A stretch of 64,000 nucleotides of DNA, from the NCBI RefSeq assembly GCF_021531355.1, contig NZ_JADYTS010000007.1, forward strand, positions 1 through 64,000, written 5' to 3'. The position numbers and the translations under genes are program-made. Of the stretch, positions 16,808 through 25,484 are shown piece by piece. The notes below the pieces were generated by a model. It was given only the letters and a program-made list of their open reading frames with translations, was not told the DNA's origin and made no database searches. The stretch's first letter is position 1. The number at the start of each line of letters is the position of its first letter. Origin of the DNA: Leyella stercorea. Lineage in GTDB: Bacteria; Bacteroidota; Bacteroidia; Bacteroidales; Bacteroidaceae.

Positions 16808-17910
16808 ACAACAAAGTAAATATAACTGAGGATGACAAAATCCTCAAAAAGTATTATAGCCGTTACGGTGGTTTTTGGGTATATCCTGATATGTTGGATT
16901 ATTGTTATCTGGTAAATCCATACTTTAATCGATCTAAAATTATCGATGAGATACAGGATAACTTCCGTATGCTTGTTTCTGAATATCCTGCTGGCATGGC
17001 TGTTAATAGCAAACTCGCAAGTGATTGTTGGAATGTAAAAGAGGAGTATATAATTCCTGGTAATGGCGCAGCAGAACTGATAAAGGCATTGATGGAGAAC
17101 CTTGAAGGAAAAGTAGGAGTTGTGCGTCCTACCTTTGAGGAGTATCCTAATCGTATGCCTGATGAACGTGTAGTTACTTTCGTTCCTCAGAATGATAGCT
17201 TCCGTTATGATGCTGATGATATGATAGAATTCTTTGGTAACAATCCTGTTGATACTATCTTGCTGATAAATCCAGACAACCCATCGGGTAACTTTATTTC
17301 AATGAGTGGAGTGCATAAATTGGCTCAATGGTGTGAAGATAATAAGGTTCGCTTAATTCTTGATGAGAGTTTTGTAGATTTCAGCGTCGGTTTTAAGGAT
17401 AATACTTTTATTAATAATGATATTTTGGAGAAGTATCCTCATATATGTGTAATGAAGTCTATTTCAAAGAGCTATGGTGTGCCAGGACTTCGTCTTGGTA
17501 TTCTGTGTAGCGCAGATACTGCTCTCATTGCAAAAATGAAGAAGCAAGTTAGCATTTGGAACATCAACTCTTTTGCAGAGTTCTTTATGCAGATATACCC
17601 AAAGTATCGTGAAGATTATGAGCTTACTTGCGAACAATTTATCAAAGCCCGTGAAGACTTTGAGGTAGAGTTGAGAAAGATTCCTTTTATAAGGGTTATG
17701 CCATCGCAGGCAAACTACTTCTTCTTGGAAGTGTTGCCTCCTTACAAACCTAAGGAACTTTGTGCCATTCTTTTGAAAGAGTATAATATACTTGCAAGCG
17801 CTTGTCTTGCAAAGAAGGGTATTGAGCCAAATAAATATATGCGTATAGCTGTTCGCAATCATGGAGACAATGCGAAGTTTATTGATGCTATGCGCAAACT
17901 AATAAAATAA
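16804..17910 (+). CDS. PLP-dependent aminotransferase / phospho-amino-acid decarboxylase-like enzyme
   Basis: This 368-residue fold-type I PLP enzyme resembles histidinol-phosphate aminotransferase and threonine-phosphate decarboxylase. The lysine expected to bind PLP is in 'SISKSYGVPGLRLG' near residue 224, 'NPDNPSGNF' is at about residue 158 and 'LDESFVDFS' near 184. Related enzymes in Campylobacter capsule clusters make ethanolamine phosphate or serinol phosphate for CDP activation. Given the flanking LicD and cytidylyltransferase genes, I infer that this one makes a phospho-amino-alcohol. Which one cannot be told from sequence. Confidence 0.82.
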   Translation: MNNKVNITEDDKILKKYYSRYGGFWVYPDMLDYCYLVNPYFNRSKIIDEIQDNFRMLVSEYPAGMAVNSKLASDCWNVKEEYIIPGNGAAELIKALMENLEGKVGVVRPTFEEYPNRMPDERVVTFVPQNDSFRYDADDMIEFFGNNPVDTILLINPDNPSGNFISMSGVHKLAQWCEDNKVRLILDESFVDFSVGFKDNTFINNDILEKYPHICVMKSISKSYGVPGLRLGILCSADTALIAKMKKQVSIWNINSFAEFFMQIYPKYREDYELTCEQFIKAREDFEVELRKIPFIRVMPSQANYFFLEVLPPYKPKELCAILLKEYNILASACLAKKGIEPNKYMRIAVRNHGDNAKFIDAMRKLIK

Positions 17911-17916
17911 GGTAAT

Positions 17917-19065
17917 ATGGCACATATAAAGACTTCTAAAGGTTATTTAGAATACACCAACCACTTGTTGAATTTTGGTTCTAAAGTTCTAGATCCAAAA
18001 TTGATGCTTGAGAATATACATATTCTCTCATTATATCTTGACAAAATTGACATTAATTGGGGACCAGCTTTCGGAACTCTTATTGGTATTGTTCGCAACG
18101 ATGACTTCCAGCCATGGAAACCTGTATTTGACATCTATATACTGAAAGAAGATGAGGAACGCTTCAAGGATATTCTTTGGCTCTTGATGGAAGTAGGTTT
18201 TAAGCTTGCCCGATATGAACGTAGAGGACGCTATTACCTTGTAAGGAATGATGAATACATTAAGGTTTTTGTATTGACCAAAGTATGTAGCGATGTTCGT
18301 CATACAGGTAGTACAGATTTTATATTTGAGAAATACATTCAGAATACAGTCAAGTGGGATTTTAAAGGAGTTCAGTTGAATGTCCCTGCTGAAGTAGATG
18401 AGTATCTTACTTTCCAGTATGGTGAAGATTGGACAACACCAAAACAAACCGTAACGTATTCAACAAATACATTAGTTCGTTGTTGGTATTGGACAAAGAC
18501 ATGGATACAAGATCATTTGCCCGACACCTTATATTATCAGTGGATATTAAGCCATAGAAAAAAAGATTTCAGAAAGTTTAAGGAACAATGCAATAAAGCA
18601 GGTTTCCCAATACCTAAGGATGTACAACTTGCGAGCATGCAACCACGTAAGTACCGTAAGGTACTGACTGTTGGTGTTTATGACTTATTGCATAAAGGTC
18701 ATGTAGAACTATTCAGACGTGCAAAAGGTTTGGGAGATTACCTTATTGTAGCTGCTCAAGATAGTGACTTTATATTGAAGTACAAGCCTAAGGCACAAGT
18801 GATGAACTCTACTGAAGACCGCAAGTATATGATTAAGTCAATTCGCTATGTAAATGAGGTTATAACATATACTGATGTTGATAAGATAGTTCAAGAAGTT
18901 GACTTTGACGTGTTTGTAACAGGTCCAGACCAGTGTCATGCAGGTTTTCAACGTGCTATAGAATGGTGTGAAAGTCATGGAAAAGAACATATTGTACTTG
19001 GACGCACTGATGGAGTCAGTTCAAGTGAATTGAAGGCAAAGATTGCTGCTAAGGTAAAGAAATGA
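17917..19065 (+). CDS. Fusion of a degenerate LicD domain and a CTP:phospho-alcohol cytidylyltransferase
   Basis: A 382-residue protein. Residues about 40-75 look like LicD ('GPAFGTLIGIVRNDDFQPW') but the usual W-D-D-D-I-D run is replaced by 'WKPVFDIYI', so this half may be inactive or bind only. From residue 246 a cytidylyltransferase domain follows: 'LTVGVYDLLHKGHVELFRR' with the HxGH motif and 'GRTDGVSSSELK' with the closing R-T-x-G-x-S motif, as in glycerol-3-phosphate or ethanolamine-phosphate cytidylyltransferases. It would form the CDP donor used by the LicD enzyme upstream. It overlaps the KAP gene by 4 bp. Confidence 0.87.
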   Translation: MAHIKTSKGYLEYTNHLLNFGSKVLDPKLMLENIHILSLYLDKIDINWGPAFGTLIGIVRNDDFQPWKPVFDIYILKEDEERFKDILWLLMEVGFKLARYERRGRYYLVRNDEYIKVFVLTKVCSDVRHTGSTDFIFEKYIQNTVKWDFKGVQLNVPAEVDEYLTFQYGEDWTTPKQTVTYSTNTLVRCWYWTKTWIQDHLPDTLYYQWILSHRKKDFRKFKEQCNKAGFPIPKDVQLASMQPRKYRKVLTVGVYDLLHKGHVELFRRAKGLGDYLIVAAQDSDFILKYKPKAQVMNSTEDRKYMIKSIRYVNEVITYTDVDKIVQEVDFDVFVTGPDQCHAGFQRAIEWCESHGKEHIVLGRTDGVSSSELKAKIAAKVKK

Positions 19066-21548
19066 AAAATAATAAAACTTGTATGAACAAGCTTTGTTAT
19101 TCATTACTTGCTACTTTATTCCTTTCTGGTTTCTATGCCTTGAGAAGTGATATTGAGACTTATATTAGCAAAATGTGGGTAGGCGAGTTGTTTGACTATG
19201 TATACAAAGCATGTATTACAAACGACTTGTTCAACTTCCTATTTACCCTAACATTAGCGTCGCTCTTCTTTGTTATAGGAAAGAAAGTATTTCAGAGTAA
19301 TGGCAGTGTACTGGGATGTATAGGTTGTGTTTTTGCCATTCTGTATCTTTATAAAAACACTTTTGGGATATTCCCAAAAGTGTTTCTAATAGACATAGAT
19401 TATGGGGCGTTTCTAATTATATCATTGATGGCTGTATTCATCATTGATGTAATAGCAATAGCAAGAAAATTGCTCAATGCAGAAAATGCTAATATCTCTA
19501 ATGTAGATGACAGAAAGGGGTATTGTATGGATGGTGTGTATAGTGAACTTAGACATACTGGATGGGATAATTATGTAGGTGATTTGTTGTCGCTTATGCC
19601 ACGTGATCGTTTGAAAAAAGAATCGCTTGCGATTGGTATATCTGGAAATTGGGGTAGTGGTAAAACTTCTTTTCTCAAGAGTATGCAGAAGCAAATGAAT
19701 GCTGATTATCGAGTGGTTACATTCAATCCTTGGACATGTACAGATAAAGAACAGATTATATCACAGTTTTTTGCTTTGATGCGTGATCAGACAGAGAACA
19801 ATGATGAGTCGTTGCAAGATGCAATTCAAAAATATCGTGATATTGTTCTTGATGCTGATATTCATCCAGTTCTTACTTTTCTTGCCAAGATACTTCCTTT
19901 GAATAAAAAGGAAGAAACACTTGACTTGCTTAAGGAGAAAATAGAAGAGGCAATAACTACAGATGGTTCTAAGCCATTTGCTATATTTATTGATGATCTT
20001 GATAGATTGGAAGGTAATGAATTGTTTGAGGTGTTAAGACTCATTCGAATTACAGCAAACTTCCGTAATGTTGTGTTTATTGTTGCCTACGATCGTGATT
20101 ATATTTGTAATGTATTAAACGAATCAAAGAACATTAAACGTGCAGAAGAATATATCCAAAAGATTTTTCATTTGGAGGTATCTTTACCGAAGTTTGAGGA
20201 TGAGACATTGCTTGATGTGTTCATAGATGAGACTGTTCGTATAGCTTCACTTAACGAAAGGCAGGCTGCAAGTCTTCGACAATTGATCATGCAATTGTTT
20301 AATGATGATGGATTGTCATTCACCGATTTTGTCCCTAATTTTAGACAGGCACGACGATTTGCTAATGTCTTTGCCTTGAATCTAAAATCGATTCTTGCTC
20401 ATACTAAAGATTTTGTAGTAAAGGATTTTATTGGCATAGAACTTTTACATTTTGCATATCCTGATATTCATCGCACTTTGATGTACAAGCCTATGACTTT
20501 ATTGAAGCTAAGTCCTGAATCATTGTCAAAATCCAGACTATTGGTTTATGAAAGTAGCAACGATACACCAAGTGATAAACTTTTAAAAATTTTGTTTTCT
20601 ACTAATGGCGAATCTCAGCGAACTACTCGGGAAGTACGTTCGCAACTCAGCTTTGCTAATTATTTCTGTTATCGCTTACCAAATAATTCAATTGGTGCAA
20701 CAGAATTTGAGATGCTTATGATAGAAGACGATTTAGATGCAGTTCGAAATGGGGTTAACGTATGGATGCAGAAGAAAGACTCATTTGATTCGTTATATGA
20801 GCATTTTAGAAGTTACTATATGCATGGATATAAAGATATTAAGGTCATACGCAATTATATCTGTGCGTTGCTTGAGTTTATTCCCAGGTTGACTGATAAG
20901 GGCATTAAACAGATAATATCGGAAAGATACTGGATACGAGAAGGAGTTGATGTAGATGCATTGCGAAAACAACTAATATCTTTGTTTGAATATTCTATTG
21001 GCAAAGGTATGTTTCTTGAGAAGATAAATATTCTATTAGCTTCCTTTTATAATTCATACCAAGATGATTATGAACCAGATGATATTGCAATAGATTTATT
21101 TGAAAGGAACCAACTCGAAATGCTTGCAGGAAAGTCGTTAGCGAAATACATAGAGATAAATGGAAAGCCATCACCAAGTGAAATTTCTCCCAAAGGAACT
21201 CCATTTAATAAATTCCTCAAATCGGGTTGTTATGTTCGAAGTTATTACAGAGAAGGTGATGAATATGTCGGTATTGAAACTAATCTTATGTATGATGAAT
21301 TGATTAATCAATACCAGAACTCAGAGGAGAATTATGATGCTTTCTGTGATTTTATTCAACCATATATAATAAAGACAGATGATCCTGCTGAAGAGGAATA
21401 TGAAGCAAAGAGCATCGCAACAGATATATGTTCTATCTTTGATAGTTATGCTATCTTTGAAGAATTTGTTTATGGAGCATTCTGTCATAACGAAGAGATT
21501 GAAAAGAAACTGAAATATATACGTAGTATAATGCCTAGATACTATTAA
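19062..21548 (+). CDS. KAP-family P-loop NTPase with N-terminal membrane segments
   Basis: An 828-residue protein. About four hydrophobic segments lie in residues 8-135; 'GISGNWGSGKTSF' near residues 192-204 is the Walker A motif, 'FAIFIDDLDRLEGNELFEVL' near residue 305 is Walker B, and 'FRQARRFAN' follows near 430. This order, with transmembrane helices at the P-loop domain, is typical of KAP NTPases (after Kidins220/ARMS and PifA), which work at the inner face of the membrane and in several cases exclude phages. Its ATG overlaps the stop of the cytidylyltransferase, so it is co-translated with the capsule operon. The role here is unknown. Confidence 0.88.
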   Translation: MKNNKTCMNKLCYSLLATLFLSGFYALRSDIETYISKMWVGELFDYVYKACITNDLFNFLFTLTLASLFFVIGKKVFQSNGSVLGCIGCVFAILYLYKNTFGIFPKVFLIDIDYGAFLIISLMAVFIIDVIAIARKLLNAENANISNVDDRKGYCMDGVYSELRHTGWDNYVGDLLSLMPRDRLKKESLAIGISGNWGSGKTSFLKSMQKQMNADYRVVTFNPWTCTDKEQIISQFFALMRDQTENNDESLQDAIQKYRDIVLDADIHPVLTFLAKILPLNKKEETLDLLKEKIEEAITTDGSKPFAIFIDDLDRLEGNELFEVLRLIRITANFRNVVFIVAYDRDYICNVLNESKNIKRAEEYIQKIFHLEVSLPKFEDETLLDVFIDETVRIASLNERQAASLRQLIMQLFNDDGLSFTDFVPNFRQARRFANVFALNLKSILAHTKDFVVKDFIGIELLHFAYPDIHRTLMYKPMTLLKLSPESLSKSRLLVYESSNDTPSDKLLKILFSTNGESQRTTREVRSQLSFANYFCYRLPNNSIGATEFEMLMIEDDLDAVRNGVNVWMQKKDSFDSLYEHFRSYYMHGYKDIKVIRNYICALLEFIPRLTDKGIKQIISERYWIREGVDVDALRKQLISLFEYSIGKGMFLEKINILLASFYNSYQDDYEPDDIAIDLFERNQLEMLAGKSLAKYIEINGKPSPSEISPKGTPFNKFLKSGCYVRSYYREGDEYVGIETNLMYDELINQYQNSEENYDAFCDFIQPYIIKTDDPAEEEYEAKSIATDICSIFDSYAIFEEFVYGAFCHNEEIEKKLKYIRSIMPRYY

Positions 21549-21575
21549 AAAGTATCTACAGATAAATCTAAGATT

Positions 21576-21638
21576 ATGCCCCGCAACAAAAACAAAATAA
21601 TCCGCTCTGTCACTGTATCAATATCTTTTATCTGTTGA
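21576..21638 (+). pseudogene. 5' stub of a glycosyltransferase gene (paralogue of 23829-24962)
   Basis: ATG 21576 gives 'MPRNKNKIIRSVTVS' and stops after 20 residues. The first 14 residues match the start of the glycosyltransferase at 23829 (MTRNKNKIIRAVTV), and the DNA is nearly identical over about 45 bp. Beyond that the similarity ends. It is a truncated copy; the 2.2 kb between it and the full copy carry the ATPase/Toprim pair. Confidence 0.75.
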
Positions 21639-21687
21639 ACCTGAAAACATTTGGCCCAATGATAATGCAATATTGAATTGAATTCGT

Positions 21688-21740
21688 TATCTTTGCATAA
21701 GATTGGCTGCACCTCGGCAATTCAAGTACACTTGATTGCA
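21688..21740 (+). promoter_or_regulatory. Promoter -7 box and adjacent palindrome before the ATPase gene
   Basis: TATCTTTG at 21688-21695 fits the TAnnTTTG -7 box. It is followed by a near-perfect inverted repeat, GCAATTCAAGT-AC-ACTTGATTGC (21717-21739). A second possible -7 box, CAATCTTTG, lies near 21752. The palindrome could be an operator or a structured leader. Confidence 0.45.
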
Positions 21741-21789
21741 TTCGGTTTGCACAATCTTTGCCATATTATAAAATATAAAAATTAATGAT

Positions 21790-22869
21790 ATGTTTAACAG
21801 ACTCGCAATAAAAAATTTCAAGTCAATAATAGACCAGACTATTGAATTGGGAAGGGTGAACGTTTTCATCGGTGCAAATGGCATGGGCAAAAGTAATGTG
21901 CTGGAAGCTATAGCCATGATAGCAGCTAATAGCCAAGATGAAATCGACTTGAACAAGTTGGTGCAGGCAGGTGTACGTATAGCGCGTCCAGACTTGATGA
22001 GAAGTTCTTTTTATGGAAAGAAAACTGCTGACAATATAGAAATATGCCTTTCGGGATATGGCAATGAATATACTTATACAATATCTCCTAAAGACAAAGA
22101 GTATGTTATGACTCCTTGGACTGTTGATGTCAAGAGAACGGTGGTAAACCCTGAAACATCTGATCGAGATAAATTTGCAGTGGCGTTGTCGCGATATGAA
22201 ATATATACACCAATGTTGGATGCATTGCGTGGATTGTCACAGACGTCTTCTCGTTATCCAATAGGACTGCATGGCGAGGATTTTGACGTGTTGCTCAATA
22301 TGATGTCGAAAGATTCTAAAGAAAAGATTGCAAGGGAAGCAAGTGAGTGTATATCGTGGATGGATTCTGTTGCATATGATGAAAATGATCTGTTGCGTCA
22401 GGTCGGTCTGAAACTTGGAAGAAGCAAGTCGCATTTGTTTTTCAAGGACAAGTTTATGCAAAAGAAAATGACAATGTTCTCAGCTGAAAATGCAAATGAA
22501 GGTGCATTGGTTATATTGTTCTATCTGACATTATTGTTGAGTAACAAAACTTCATCGTTTTTTGCAATAGACAATATTGATACAGGACTGAATCCTCGTC
22601 TTTGTAGACATTTAATGAAACTTATAGCGGAGATGACAGGAAAAGCGGATAAGCAAATACTTATAACAACACATAATCCTGCGTTTCTCGATGGAATGAA
22701 CCTTCAAGATGACAATCAGAGACTTTTTGTTGTAAGCAGGTCGGATGAGGGTTATACCAAAATAAAACGTCTAAAGACCAAACCACTACCCGATGGTGAT
22801 AAAACACGAATGAAATTGTCTGAGATGTGGATGAATGGTCTTTTAGGAGGTGTTCCCGATAATTTCTGA
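21790..22869 (+). CDS. ABC/AAA_21-type ATPase, probable defence-pair subunit
   Basis: A 359-residue soluble ATPase of the SMC/OLD-like group. It starts 'MFNRLAIKNFKSI', has Walker A 'GANGMGKS' at residues 28-35, and ends with 'AIDNIDTGLNPRL' (Walker B/D-loop region) and the H-loop 'ITTHNPAFLDG'. In most relatives the Walker B motif reads DEP; here it is DNI, so the usual catalytic glutamate is replaced by Asn. A 5-bp gap separates it from the Toprim-like gene, a layout shared by two-gene defence systems such as PARIS and Gabija-like pairs. Membership in a named system is not established. Confidence 0.83.
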   Translation: MFNRLAIKNFKSIIDQTIELGRVNVFIGANGMGKSNVLEAIAMIAANSQDEIDLNKLVQAGVRIARPDLMRSSFYGKKTADNIEICLSGYGNEYTYTISPKDKEYVMTPWTVDVKRTVVNPETSDRDKFAVALSRYEIYTPMLDALRGLSQTSSRYPIGLHGEDFDVLLNMMSKDSKEKIAREASECISWMDSVAYDENDLLRQVGLKLGRSKSHLFFKDKFMQKKMTMFSAENANEGALVILFYLTLLLSNKTSSFFAIDNIDTGLNPRLCRHLMKLIAEMTGKADKQILITTHNPAFLDGMNLQDDNQRLFVVSRSDEGYTKIKRLKTKPLPDGDKTRMKLSEMWMNGLLGGVPDNF

Positions 22870-22874
22870 TAAAT

Positions 22875-23546
22875 ATGAGAATAGGAATTATAGCAGAAGG
22901 ACACGCTGATATTGCTGTCATTAAAGCTGTAGTAAAAGCTATTATAGGTATTGATGGTAGTGATATGTATGCAATCCGTCCAAAAGAAATCTTGGATGAA
23001 ACAGATGGAGAAGAATTAAAGTTTAGCAATTGGGAATTGGTTTTGCAGTCATGCAATAATGAACAATTGCTTGTGCCTTTCTTTGAAGCCATTGATGATG
23101 AAGCCATTTTAGTCGTTCACATAGATACGGCTGAAAGAGGAGAGAAAAATTATGATGTGCATGAACCTCAACGGACAGGACACCCTGATTGGAAAGAATA
23201 TAGCCGAGAACTTAGAAATAATGTAAAGCAAAAGATAGAATCATTGATACCTGAGCGTCATAGAGATAAGGTTGCTTATGCTATTGCTATAGAAGAAACT
23301 GACGCTTGGCTAATACCATTGTACGATGTGGCAAAGCGTAGCGACTCTGCTTCGAATATAAACGCGAAGGAAAAGCTGCGAACCTTAATAGGAGCAATAA
23401 AAAAGAACGCTAAGTATATTGATACGACACACGACAACTTGAATTACTCTAATTTAGGTAAAGATTTGATAAAGGGTATAAAGATTGCACGAAAAGGAAA
23501 CGAAAGCCTTAATCTTTTCTGTATGGATATAGAGAGCTTTTTATAA
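22875..23546 (+). CDS. Toprim-like / DUF4276-like protein, partner of the ATPase
   Basis: A 223-residue protein with 'IIAEGHADIAVIKAVVKAI' at the N-terminus (the E-G-x-x-D start of a Toprim-like fold), 'AILVVHIDTAERGE' near residues 77-90 and 'YAIAIEETDAWLIP' near 136-149. The two acidic patches are where Toprim or DUF4276 proteins coordinate metal. ATPases paired with such nuclease-like proteins are common in anti-phage defence. It appears to be a complete gene. Nuclease activity is inference. Confidence 0.72.
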   Translation: MRIGIIAEGHADIAVIKAVVKAIIGIDGSDMYAIRPKEILDETDGEELKFSNWELVLQSCNNEQLLVPFFEAIDDEAILVVHIDTAERGEKNYDVHEPQRTGHPDWKEYSRELRNNVKQKIESLIPERHRDKVAYAIAIEETDAWLIPLYDVAKRSDSASNINAKEKLRTLIGAIKKNAKYIDTTHDNLNYSNLGKDLIKGIKIARKGNESLNLFCMDIESFL

Positions 23547-23828
23547 TATTAAGCATCCCCGTCCGAATGACGGCATTAGCGCAGAGCGATACTGCGACGG
23601 GGAACAAGGCAATATTGATTTATGAATTAGGAGTTAGGAGTTGTTCTCGGCTATGCCTGCGATTTGGAATTGTTCAGTTATGAATTATTATGGATGTAAT
23701 ACGTAACTTTGTTCCACACGAATTATCTGAAATTATACGTAAAATTGACATATAAGGTAGGTATTCCATTATGGAGTGTCTACCCTAAGTGATATTGTTT
23801 TTTTAATAAATTTGATTTCTATTATATT
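23547..23828. repeat. Repeat-filled gap with structured repeat copy 2
   Basis: Positions 23557-23602 are the second copy of the structured repeat (see 1058-1101). Positions 23622-23680 carry 'gaattaggagttaggagttg' and the 'ctatgcctgcgatttg' variant of the mosaic family. Around 23750-23790 the arms 'aggtaggtattccat' and 'atggagtgtctaccc' form a hairpin. Confidence 0.7.
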
Positions 23829-24962
23829 ATGACTCGCAACAAAAACAAAATAATTCGTGCCGTTACCGTTCCGCAATCCTTAGGCTTTTGCCGTGAAGTG
23901 ATGATTAAGATGCGGGCGATGGGGTATGACATGGTGGCTGTGACGTCGCCTGGTCCTGAGCTTGATGAGCTGAGGGATAAGGATGGATTCCATTGTGTGG
24001 CGGTGCCGATGGAGAGGCATATCTCTATAGTGAACGACTTGAAGTCGCTCATGAGGATGATTAGCGTGTTCCGTAAGGAGAAGCCTCAGATGGTACATTC
24101 GATGACGCCTAAGGCAGGAATGATATGTATGGTGGCGGCATGGCTGACTCGTGTGCCTGTACGTATTCATACTTTCACGGGGCTTGTTTGGCCTACGGCT
24201 ACTGGGCTGAAGCGAAAGATATTGATGATGACCGATTGGCTTACTTGTGCTTGTGCAACACATGTGATTCCTGAGGGACAAGGGGTGCTTAATGACCTAA
24301 AGAACGGTGGCATTACTAAGAAACCTATGAAGGTATTGGGTTATGGCAACGTGAGGGGCGTTGATATGGAGAGGTTTTCTCCTGCTCGTTTTAAAGCAAC
24401 AAAGAACCCTGATGTGTTTACATTCGTGTTTGTAGGTCGCATAGTGGGTGACAAGGGTATCAATGAGTTGGTGGAGGCTTTCGTAAAGCTGCATGACAAG
24501 CATAAGAATACAAGACTTGTGTTGGTGGGCAAATACGAACATGAGCTTGATCCAGTGAGTGACAAGACTCGTAAGCTTATTGACACGAATGAGGGTATTG
24601 TGGCTTGTGGTCCGAAGTATGGCGACGACCTGCTGCAAATGTATGTGGATGCCGATTGCTTTGTGATGCCAAGTTATAGAGAGGGTTTCCCTAATACTGT
24701 GCTTGAGGCTGGTGCTATGGGACTGCCTTCTATTGTGACAGACATTAATGGTAGCCGTGAGATTATCGAGAACGAAAAGAACGGTTTGATAGTTCCGTCG
24801 AAGAATGCAAATGCTCTGTATGATGCTATGGAGCGTATGCTGACGGATGACAAGGCTCGTGAAATAATGAAGAGCAATGCACGACAGATAATAGAATCAC
24901 GCTTCGAAAAGAACTTTGTGCAAAAGTGCCAGATTGAGTTCTATAAAAGAATTTTGAATTAG
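23829..24962 (+). CDS. GT4-family glycosyltransferase, PglA-like
   Basis: A 377-residue GT-B enzyme. N-terminal 'TVPQSLGFCREVMIKMRAMG' and 'VHSMTPKAGMICMVAAWL', then 'GRIVGDKGINELVEAF' and 'PSYREGFPNTVLEAGAMGLP' near residues 279-298 with the E-x7-E-like donor site. The overall pattern follows the enzymes that add HexNAc to a lipid-linked first sugar, such as PglA/WbpL-pathway partners. A sugar-phosphate transferase, an acetyltransferase and a DegT aminotransferase lie downstream, as in bacillosamine-type pathways. Composition is closer to the core genome than the AT-rich block upstream. Confidence 0.88.
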   Translation: MTRNKNKIIRAVTVPQSLGFCREVMIKMRAMGYDMVAVTSPGPELDELRDKDGFHCVAVPMERHISIVNDLKSLMRMISVFRKEKPQMVHSMTPKAGMICMVAAWLTRVPVRIHTFTGLVWPTATGLKRKILMMTDWLTCACATHVIPEGQGVLNDLKNGGITKKPMKVLGYGNVRGVDMERFSPARFKATKNPDVFTFVFVGRIVGDKGINELVEAFVKLHDKHKNTRLVLVGKYEHELDPVSDKTRKLIDTNEGIVACGPKYGDDLLQMYVDADCFVMPSYREGFPNTVLEAGAMGLPSIVTDINGSREIIENEKNGLIVPSKNANALYDAMERMLTDDKAREIMKSNARQIIESRFEKNFVQKCQIEFYKRILN

Positions 24963-25484
24963 GAGTTTTGAGTTTTGAATTGTTCGCTGCTTCGCATGCG
25001 ATTGTGAATTATTCAATTTTGAATTTGGCATAAGGATTCATGGATAATTCTTGGTAATTCGTGACAAAAGACTGCGTGGGGGCATAGTCACGAATTATCA
25101 TGAATTAATCATAAATATTTATTGTGTTATTCGGGTGATTCGAGTGATTCGTGTTCTATGAAAGAGTTTTGAGTTTTGTAATCGGCTTTGTCGCTTGCCA
25201 GAGCAAGAATGTTGAGTTTTTCAGTCGTGAATTATCGTGAATTAACCAGAAATTATATCACGAATTGAATTTATGAGTAATTTGTGGTAATTACTTCCTT
25301 ACAGTCAGTGGGTACAAGGACAAATCTCATGACAAAAGAACTTCATGCTTGCTGAGTGGTGTTTCGGTCATGAATTATCGTGAATTATCCGGAAATTTTA
25401 CCACGAATTGAATTTAAGGGTAATTAACGGGCAATTTATGGACATTCGCGTTCAGAAGAATAACATTAATCTATTTGTAAATCT
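24963..25484. repeat. Large mosaic of dispersed repeats, no gene
   Basis: In 522 bp this gap contains the 'cgctgcttcgcatgcgattg' block (24977-25010), a block shared with 1232-1287 (25036-25090), one shared with 1129-1172 (25129-25172), the 'atcggctttgtcgcttgcca' block (from 25179), and one shared with 3048-3088 (25291-25331). Units of 'gaattatcgtgaattatccg' fill the rest. A reading frame starting at 25408 lies in repeat DNA and is not believed. Confidence 0.8.
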
